This document shows, one piece after another, positions 62,512-64,000 of a DNA stretch of 64,000 bases. The first letter of the stretch is position 1, and each line of letters begins with the position of its first letter. This DNA comes from Martinezella calliandrae (lineage in GTDB: Bacteria; Pseudomonadota; Alphaproteobacteria; Rhizobiales; Rhizobiaceae), in the NCBI RefSeq assembly GCF_030272695.1, contig NZ_JARFYN010000034.1, forward strand, positions 1 to 64,000, given 5' to 3'. Made by a program: the position numbers and the translations under genes. The notes beneath the pieces were generated by a model. That model saw nothing but the letters and a program-made list of their open reading frames with translations, did not search any database and was not told the DNA's origin.

Positions 62512-63585
62512 TTATTTTTGCGTTGGTGGCACGTACGGAGGGGCGAAGTCGTCGGGTGCGCTAGCCACCAGCTTCGATAAATGGCCGAAACGAAGTCTGT
62601 ATTGGGCGGGTGTCAAGCCGGTTTTGCGTCGGAACAGGCGGTTCAGAAAGCTAACATCCTCGTAGCCGACCTCGTCGGCTATGGCTTCCACGCTCATCTC
62701 GCTTCTCTCGAGCAGTTGCTTTGCCTCCTCGATCCGAACCGCGTGGAGGTAGTCGATCGGTTTCATCCCGGTCGCTTTGGTGAAACGGCGCAGAAAGGAT
62801 CGTTCGGGCAACCCGGATTGTGCGATGATCGATGCGATCGGCGCGCGCGTCCGGTAGTGAAGCGCCAGCCATTCCTGACAACTGCCGATCATAGGATCGT
62901 CCGAGTGCCGATGGCAGGTGAGAGATGCGAATGGCTGCTGGCCGAGGTCGTGCCACTGCAGCATATAGACCTTGGCAACTTCGATCGCCTCCTTCAGCCC
63001 CACGAATCGCGCGATGACGTAAAGGGCAAGATCCTGCCAGCTCGAACCTCCCCCCGCCATGACGATCCGCTGACCTTCGCCCGTCATCACAAGGGATCGG
63101 TTCGTCTGCACACGCACGCGAGGATAATTGTCCGACAGCGTCGATTCATAGCCCCAATGTATGGTCGCCTCGCAATCCGCGAGCAGTCCAGCCTCGCCGA
63201 ACAGCAAAGCCCCGGAGCAGGCGCTGGCCAGCAATGCTCCACGCCTATAGTTCTCGGCCAGCCATTGCGCCTCGGGATCATATTGGCCGGAAACGCTTTC
63301 GCCCGGGTTCACAAAGAAGTCGGGAATGCAGACGATGTCTGGAGACGGGCAGTCATTGAGGGCGAAGTCAGGATGGATCCGCACCTCGTTTATCGCCCGA
63401 AAATCCTCGACGGTTCTAGCGACAACATAGGGCCGCATCTTTGCCTCGCAGATCTCACCCTTGGTTATGAACGGCCAGTCGCGACCAGGCGATGAGAAAA
63501 GATCGAGCATGCCGTAGAGGGTAGAGGCCGTCGCCGCGGGGACGGCGAGTATCGCGATGTTCAGGGGTCGATCGCCTACGGTCAT
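62512..63585 (-). CDS. GlxA/AraC-family transcriptional regulator
   Basis: The 357-residue protein (ATG at 63585; a GTG three codons upstream is possible) has a DJ-1/PfpI-type domain (LNIAILAVPAATASTLYGML, LLASACSGALLFGEAGLLAD, with a Cys at the nucleophile elbow) and two C-terminal AraC motifs (IIAQSGLPERSFLRRFTKAT, VEAIADEVGYEDVSFLNRLF). It lies just upstream of the DHA2 exporter in the same direction, and may regulate it. Confidence 0.9.
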   Translation of the reverse strand: MTVGDRPLNIAILAVPAATASTLYGMLDLFSSPGRDWPFITKGEICEAKMRPYVVARTVEDFRAINEVRIHPDFALNDCPSPDIVCIPDFFVNPGESVSGQYDPEAQWLAENYRRGALLASACSGALLFGEAGLLADCEATIHWGYESTLSDNYPRVRVQTNRSLVMTGEGQRIVMAGGGSSWQDLALYVIARFVGLKEAIEVAKVYMLQWHDLGQQPFASLTCHRHSDDPMIGSCQEWLALHYRTRAPIASIIAQSGLPERSFLRRFTKATGMKPIDYLHAVRIEEAKQLLERSEMSVEAIADEVGYEDVSFLNRLFRRKTGLTPAQYRLRFGHLSKLVASAPDDFAPPYVPPTQK

Positions 63586-63700
63586 CGAGATCACCCGATC
63601 AAATGGCGGAAATCGCCAGGTTGTGGCACTAACAGCTTTAGCACCTCATCCGACGTTGAACTAGCTTTGAGGCATTCCAGGCGGAGAACGGAGGTTCGAC

Positions 63701-64000
63701 ATGTCGACTGACCAGCTACGCAGCGGCTTTCGCGGAGCATTGCTGGCCATGGCTGGCACGGCACTTCGCGAGGCATCTCGCTTATTCAACCTCATGCGCG
63801 CCCGCCACATTCAGCGTATGGCGCAGCGCACGCTTGACGAAATTGCAACCCGCTTTCCGGCGCATCTGATCGATGACCTCAACGCCCGCGGCCTGCCTCC
63901 GGATCGCCTATGGGGAGCGCGTGGGCCGGAACCGCTCTGCGAGGCCGTCGTCGGAGAGGCTAAGCTCGCTCGCGAACACCGTGCCGGCGAAGTCGCGGAT
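63701..64000 (+). CDS. Hypothetical protein, N-terminal part (cut by window edge)
   Basis: An ATG at 63701 after a strong GGAGG site opens a frame that stays open to the window edge (100 codons): MSTDQLRSGFRGALLAMAGT, then a basic helix (RLFNLMRARHIQRMAQRTLD) and RFPAHLIDDLNARGLPPDRL. No domain is recognised. It is divergent from the GlxA-type regulator. Confidence 0.65.
   Translation, partial: MSTDQLRSGFRGALLAMAGTALREASRLFNLMRARHIQRMAQRTLDEIATRFPAHLIDDLNARGLPPDRLWGARGPEPLCEAVVGEAKLAREHRAGEVAD

Overview
The window reads as a segment of a Rhizobiaceae genome (Rhizobium/Agrobacterium-like alphaproteobacterium). The GC-rich codon use, the NfeD/slipin pair, the fused L-carnitine dehydrogenase-thioesterase, the PaoABC-type oxidoreductase, the HutC-type amino-acid uptake cluster and the ISAzo13 remnants all fit that group. 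This placement is an inference from gene content; no rRNA, tRNA, CRISPR array or complete insertion sequence was found.

Layout. 1-2.7 kb: the start of a chemotaxis receptor (cut by the window edge) and a damaged bufferin operon in which bufB and bufC are fused by an internal deletion. 3.6-7.4 kb: a NarL-type two-component system flanked by two secreted Gly/Asn-rich repeat proteins. 7.5-9.0 kb: a decayed HigBA-like toxin-antitoxin locus and a small ORF with a tandem repeat upstream. 9-16.5 kb: a sterol-desaturase-like hydroxylase, then a HutC-type repressor divergent from an amino-acid ABC importer, a histidine-ammonia-lyase homologue lacking key catalytic residues, and a covalent-flavin N-methyl amino acid oxidase homologue. 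16.5-24.4 kb: slipin/NfeD, an MFS permease, a GH25 lysozyme lipoprotein, a DUF899 protein with a small partner, and a TPR/winged-helix protein. 24.4-29.4 kb is a gene graveyard: a frameshifted beta-propeller gene joined to a quinone-reductase tail, two ISAzo13 fragments, a RES-domain fragment and a peptide-ABC ATPase pseudogene, with an intact XRE protein and a methionine gamma-lyase-type enzyme in between.

29.5-45.3 kb is a large catabolic block. An AraC/GlxA (CdhR-like) regulator diverges from tightly packed genes for a beta-keto acid cleavage enzyme, carnitine dehydrogenase-thioesterase, acyl-CoA dehydrogenase, ADP-forming-type acyl-CoA ligase and carnitinyl-CoA dehydratase. These continue in the same direction into a Dpp-type importer and a CocE-type hydrolase. 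Together they can be read as a route from gamma-butyrobetaine through crotonobetainyl-CoA and carnitine to glycine betaine. 45.3-54.9 kb: LysR regulator, EamA exporter, a nucleotidyltransferase-fold gene behind a perfect palindrome, a remnant of a dimethylglycine/TMA-dehydrogenase-like enzyme, paoABC, and two small ferredoxin-fold proteins followed by an ECF sigma factor with a SnoaL-like tail.

54.9-58.2 kb holds the most unusual unit: a 40-residue secreted peptide gene missed by ordinary ORF length cut-offs, a 648-residue polytopic membrane protein and a periplasmic solute-binding-like protein, in one apparent operon with a good sigma-70 promoter. I do not recognise this as a described system. 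58.4-60.8 kb is a thiMED salvage operon under a TPP riboswitch. The window ends with a DHA2-family drug exporter, a GlxA-type regulator and the start of an unknown gene.
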